Shown one piece after another: positions 42,569 to 45,731 of a stretch of 45,731 bases of DNA. The stretch is taken from NCBI GenBank assembly GCA_021775375.1, contig JAJFHY010000076.1, positions 1 through 45,731 on the forward strand. The letters are read 5' to 3'. The translations under genes and the position numbers were made by a program. The notes under the pieces were generated by a model. The model did not search any database. It was given only the letters and a program-made list of their open reading frames with translations, and was not told the origin of the DNA. The number at the start of each line of letters is the position of its first letter. Position 1 is the first letter of the stretch. The DNA is from Amylibacter sp. (GTDB lineage: Bacteria > Pseudomonadota > Alphaproteobacteria > Rhodobacterales > Rhodobacteraceae).

Positions 42569-43875
42569 TAATTATTGCTGCGAATGTTATCAGGCAGCCA
42601 TGTCGCAAGTTCCGGCCAGACCACAAGGATAACAACCATCAAAAGCATCAATCCAACCATTGGGATAGCCGTTTTCGCAATATAAGAAATCTCATGTGTG
42701 GTCATGCCCTGCAGTACGAATAGATTAAATCCGATCGGCGGTGTCACTTGGGCGGTTTCAATCACCACAACAAGAAAAATACCAAACCAAATAACATCAA
42801 TCCCGGCTTGGCGTATCATGGGTTCTACAATCGCCATTGTTAACACCACCGAAGACAAACCGTCCATGAACATTCCCAAAACAAGATAAAATACGGTAAG
42901 AACGGCGATCAAAACGATTGGGGAAAGGTTCATCGTGTCGATCCATGTCGCAAGTGCCCGCGGTAATCCGGTAAACCCCATTGCCAAAGACAAAAAAGCG
43001 GCCCCCATCAAGATGAGTGCAATCATGGCAGAGGTACGTGTGGCACCCATCAGACTGGCACTAAAGGTTTCCCAGGTCAGTGAACGTTGAAGCGTAGCCA
43101 ATGCAAGTGAGCCCAACACACCCACAGCGGCTGCTTCGGTAGCTGTCGCCCATCCAAAGTACATTGATCCGATTACAGTGAATACCAACATCAAAACAGG
43201 TATCAAAAAACGGCTTTCAGAAAACATCTCCGATAGCGGCATTGATGGCTCCGGGGCGGGCCGTTCATCTTTACGTAGAAAATGCCATCCAATAATATAT
43301 GCCATAAATAAGCTGGATAAAACCAACCCCGGCAATATTCCGGCCATGAAAAGCTTTGTAATAGACTCGTTGATGGTCACGCCATAAACAATCAAAGTCA
43401 AAGATGGGGGGATCATTAAACCAAGCGTCGCCGCCCCGGCCAATGTCCCGATTATCATATATTCCGGGTAACCGCGTTTACGCAGCTCCGGTATCGACAT
43501 TTTACCTACTGTTGTAAGTGTTGCAGCAGACGATCCCGACACAGCGGCAAAGAGTGTACAACCAGCAATATTGGTGTGCAGCAATCCGCCCGGCAACCAA
43601 CGCATCCATGGTGCAAGCCCGCGAAAAAGATCCTGTGATAATCGCGTTCGAAACAAGATTTCACCCATCCAAATAAACAATGGCAGGGCCGTTAATGTCC
43701 AACTGGAAGCACCTGTCCAGATTGTCGTAATCATAGCATCACCGGCCGGCCTTGTTGTGAATAGTTCCATACCAACCCAAGCGACACCCATAAGCGCCAG
43801 ACCTATCCAGACGGAACTGCCCAGAAGTGCAAAAAGCACAAAAAGAAAAATTGCGGTTGCATAAAGTTCGGTCAT
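42568..43875 (-). CDS. TRAP transporter large permease DctM (second system)
   Basis: A 435-residue DctM with about 12 helices; GTLAGAATLGLMIPPSLTLIVYG and TPPIGFNLFVLQGM are the family signatures. Its start overlaps the dctQ stop by ATGA. It forms the ion-coupled channel of the second TRAP importer. Confidence 0.9.
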   Translation of the reverse strand: MTELYATAIFLFVLFALLGSSVWIGLALMGVAWVGMELFTTRPAGDAMITTIWTGASSWTLTALPLFIWMGEILFRTRLSQDLFRGLAPWMRWLPGGLLHTNIAGCTLFAAVSGSSAATLTTVGKMSIPELRKRGYPEYMIIGTLAGAATLGLMIPPSLTLIVYGVTINESITKLFMAGILPGLVLSSLFMAYIIGWHFLRKDERPAPEPSMPLSEMFSESRFLIPVLMLVFTVIGSMYFGWATATEAAAVGVLGSLALATLQRSLTWETFSASLMGATRTSAMIALILMGAAFLSLAMGFTGLPRALATWIDTMNLSPIVLIAVLTVFYLVLGMFMDGLSSVVLTMAIVEPMIRQAGIDVIWFGIFLVVVIETAQVTPPIGFNLFVLQGMTTHEISYIAKTAIPMVGLMLLMVVILVVWPELATWLPDNIRSNN

Positions 43876-44585
43876 TCTACTGCCTCGCCTTTAATGTTGC
43901 TTTTACCATTGATCAAAAGCCGGAAAAGATTATCCCACAGCGCAATTGCTAAGAGCGTTGATCCTATGGACATCGGTAGTTGAGGCAGCCAAACGGGCGT
44001 ATATACCCATGCATCCCCGACATTAGCCCATAGCTCACCCCAATCTGTAGGCCATGTACCGAACATGCTAATGAATGCGATAAACCATTCCGGAACTTGG
44101 TCTTGCCCCTGCGTTCGATCATTCAGCATGTCGGACATGAAGTTTGTTTTCACAGCGTATCTTGCGAAATATGTGGCTGTGACGGCGGCTATCAGCATCG
44201 CATATGCATCCACCCACTTACGTGTGAAATTATTGATATTCAATAAAATCGAAACTCGGATATGGGCGCCGTTGTTTAGAGCATAAGCGAAAGCAAAGAA
44301 TGACGTGGCCGCCATTGCATAACCTGCAAACTCGGTAGAGCCCTGAAAGCTAACACTGCTCCAGCGTGCAATCATTTGAAGTACGATGATCACTAAAATT
44401 ATAACCATAAACACTGCAGCCAATACACCGCTGGCTAAATAAACGCGATCCAACAAGTGCCATACGGGTGTTAACAACCGCTTTCCTGTTGTGCGAAAAA
44501 AGAAACAAAGGGTTGCAAAAATTATAGGCATAACGAACAACCAAGCCCATAATGGAATGCCCAACAGTGATGCCCAATCATTCAT
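43872..44585 (-). CDS. TRAP transporter small permease DctQ (second system)
   Basis: A 237-residue protein with four helices and LNNGAHIRVSILL, a DctQ-type segment. An N-terminal extra helix (LWAWLFVMPIIFATLCFFF) and a long loop near residues 155-195 make it longer than most DctQ proteins. It lies 66 bases after dctP, behind a hairpin. Confidence 0.83.
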   Translation of the reverse strand: MNDWASLLGIPLWAWLFVMPIIFATLCFFFRTTGKRLLTPVWHLLDRVYLASGVLAAVFMVIILVIIVLQMIARWSSVSFQGSTEFAGYAMAATSFFAFAYALNNGAHIRVSILLNINNFTRKWVDAYAMLIAAVTATYFARYAVKTNFMSDMLNDRTQGQDQVPEWFIAFISMFGTWPTDWGELWANVGDAWVYTPVWLPQLPMSIGSTLLAIALWDNLFRLLINGKSNIKGEAVE

Positions 44586-44606
44586 TGTATTCTCCCCTTA
44601 AATCAA

Positions 44607-44633
44607 CGCGGCCCTCTTTCTTAGAGGGCCGCG
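44607..44633 (-). other. Intercistronic stem-loop after TRAP dctP (second system)
   Basis: A perfect 11-bp stem (CGCGGCCCTCT / AGAGGGCCGCG) with a 5-base loop between dctP and dctQ. On the mRNA strand only a weak TTGATTT follows, so full termination is unlikely. Confidence 0.75.
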
Positions 44634-44651
44634 CAATAGTGTAAACTGAAA

Positions 44652-45626
44652 TCAGTTAGCTTTGTATGCGTCAAGAATAGCTTGACCGTCAGCACCAACT
44701 TCTTTCAGCCAGTCATCAGTCATTTTTGCACCGATGGCTTTCAATTCAGCCAAGAAATCCGGGCTGGCCGGCTCCACGGTCATGCCGCCTTTTTCCAATT
44801 CCTCAAAGTAGAAGCTTGCAAGATCAGCAGATTTTTGTGCACAGGCCGCGCCGGTTTCGTCACCTGCTTTTTGCAAAGCCGCCTGAGTGTCTGCGTCCAA
44901 TCCGTCCCAAACGCCTTTGTTTACCATCACATAATTGCGCGGCAACCATGCATTCACTTTGTAGTAGTGGCTTAGGTGTTCCCAAACTTTGCGGTCATAA
45001 CCGGTTGATCCGGATGAGATGAAGGATTCAGCTACACCCGTTGCCAGTGCCTGGCTAAGTTCAGCAGCTTCAACCTGTACGGGGATCATGCCCAAACCTT
45101 CGGCGAATGTTGCCGTGGCAGAGTTATATGAACGGAATTTAACGCCCTTGGTATCGGCGCTGGAATTCACTGCCTTGTTGAAATAGAACCCCTGACCCGG
45201 CCACGGACATGTATAAATCGCAACCAGATTCTGGCCAGCCAGTGCTGCGTTCACTTTGTCCTTTGCCGCGGCCCAAAGCTTATCATTTTCCTCATAAGTC
45301 GTTGCCAGAAATGGCAGGTTGTCCCAACCCAGAATAGGGGCTTCATTCGCATGTGCCGACATGAAACGTTCGCCGATTGGTGCCTGACCGGTTTGAACGG
45401 CACGCTTTATCTCGCCACCTTTGAACAATGAGCCACCCGGATGCACTGTAATTTCCAGCCCGCCATTGGTGTATTCTTTCACTTTATCAGCGAAGATCAC
45501 ACCGTGTTCAGAGTGAAAATTTGTTGCTGAATAGGCCATTGGCATATCCCATTTTTCGGCCATTGCGGAACCCGCAAAACCTACAGTGGCCAATGTGGCG
45601 CATAATGTGATGTTTATTGTCTTCAT
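44652..45626 (-). CDS. TRAP transporter substrate-binding protein DctP (second system)
   Basis: A 324-residue periplasmic binding protein. The signal peptide is MKTINITLCATLATVGFAGSAMA, then EKWDMPMAYSATNFHSEHGVIFAD. The conserved ligand-binding region is around DTKGVKFRSYNSATATFAEGLG, with the family Arg. ATG 45626 with GGGAG is preferred over 45647. It lies directly after a FAD oxidoreductase gene and before dctQ, so its ligand is probably an amino acid or similar compound. Confidence 0.87.
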   Translation of the reverse strand: MKTINITLCATLATVGFAGSAMAEKWDMPMAYSATNFHSEHGVIFADKVKEYTNGGLEITVHPGGSLFKGGEIKRAVQTGQAPIGERFMSAHANEAPILGWDNLPFLATTYEENDKLWAAAKDKVNAALAGQNLVAIYTCPWPGQGFYFNKAVNSSADTKGVKFRSYNSATATFAEGLGMIPVQVEAAELSQALATGVAESFISSGSTGYDRKVWEHLSHYYKVNAWLPRNYVMVNKGVWDGLDADTQAALQKAGDETGAACAQKSADLASFYFEELEKGGMTVEPASPDFLAELKAIGAKMTDDWLKEVGADGQAILDAYKAN

Positions 45627-45656
45627 TTTATTCTCCCTGGTTTTCATTATAGTCAG

Positions 45657-45731
45657 TTAAATTCGCCGATTTGCGGCATATGCAGACAAATCGGTATTCA
45701 TTGGAGCGCCTGTCACAAGCTTTGCCAGCCA
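45657..45731 (-). CDS. C-terminus of FAD-dependent (DadA-like) oxidoreductase, cut by window edge
   Basis: The frame is open from the window edge to a TAA and encodes 24 residues: WLAKLVTGAP followed by MNTDLSAYAANRRI. This matches the C-terminal pattern of D-amino-acid dehydrogenase/DAO-type oxidoreductases (ADLIxGrxPxIDLSxYrxxRF). It is too short for the ORF track. It lies 30 bases upstream of dctP on the same strand, so it is probably the preceding gene of the operon. Only the family type can be suggested. Confidence 0.55.
   Translation of the reverse strand, partial: WLAKLVTGAPMNTDLSAYAANRRI

Noticed and set aside
1-45731. tRNA, rRNA, CRISPR, insertion sequences, prophage and toxin-antitoxin genes
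   Set aside because: None was recognised by eye; a tRNA/rRNA and IS search would settle it.

Overview
The window looks like chromosomal DNA of a marine alphaproteobacterium of the Rhodobacterales (Roseobacter type). The reasons are two TRAP transporter operons, a tauABC-pta block, an MttB-like methyltransferase without pyrrolysine, an aerobic benzoyl-CoA (box) cluster, DUF983 and DUF3572 genes, and frequent TAATG or ATGA gene overlaps. Base composition appears moderate for that group. I saw no rRNA, tRNA, CRISPR array, transposase or phage gene. All family names come from reading the proteins by eye; no database search was run.

Layout. (1) 1-3.0 kb: MttB-family methyltransferase divergent from a GATase1/AraC-type regulator. 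(2) 3.0-6.0 kb, minus strand: EF-hand protein, ECF sigma factor, small one-TM protein (probable anti-sigma), periplasmic heavy-metal-sensor-like protein, DUF3572 and a HAD phosphatase, followed by a plus-strand DUF983 gene. (3) 6.9-11.0 kb: tauA-tauB-tauC-pta, without tpa or xsc. (4) 11.3-20.1 kb, minus strand: N-formylglutamate amidohydrolase-like enzyme, TRAP DctQ-DctM-DctP, glutamine-synthetase-like ligase, aldehyde dehydrogenase and Fe-dependent alcohol dehydrogenase, with a divergent RpiR regulator. This reads as a catabolic unit for an amine or amino alcohol that may pass through gamma-glutamyl intermediates. (5) 20.2-25.5 kb: small unknown gene, membrane glycerophosphodiesterase, HdeD-like protein, a protein with phospholipase-A2-like motifs, and an aldehyde dehydrogenase. 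(6) 25.6-38.1 kb, minus strand: a full benzoate module with a Liv-type ABC importer, benzoate-CoA ligase, alpha/beta hydrolase, boxC, boxB, boxA and boxR. (7) 38.4-40.9 kb: EamA transporter and a DUF900 lipoprotein hydrolase. (8) 40.9 kb to the end, minus strand: FAD oxidoreductase (only its C-terminus), TRAP DctP-DctQ-DctM, SBF-like membrane protein and Asp/Glu racemase-family protein, suggesting uptake and use of an amino-acid-like compound.

Two regulatory patterns stand out. TGCA-N6-TGCA sites lie at boxR and boxC, with a weaker one at the benzoate-CoA ligase; each has a TATAA-like spacer that could be the -10 region, which fits BoxR control. Separately, all four transport operons have a strong stem-loop without a U-tract directly after the substrate-binding-protein gene, which suggests a shared way of making more binding protein than permease.
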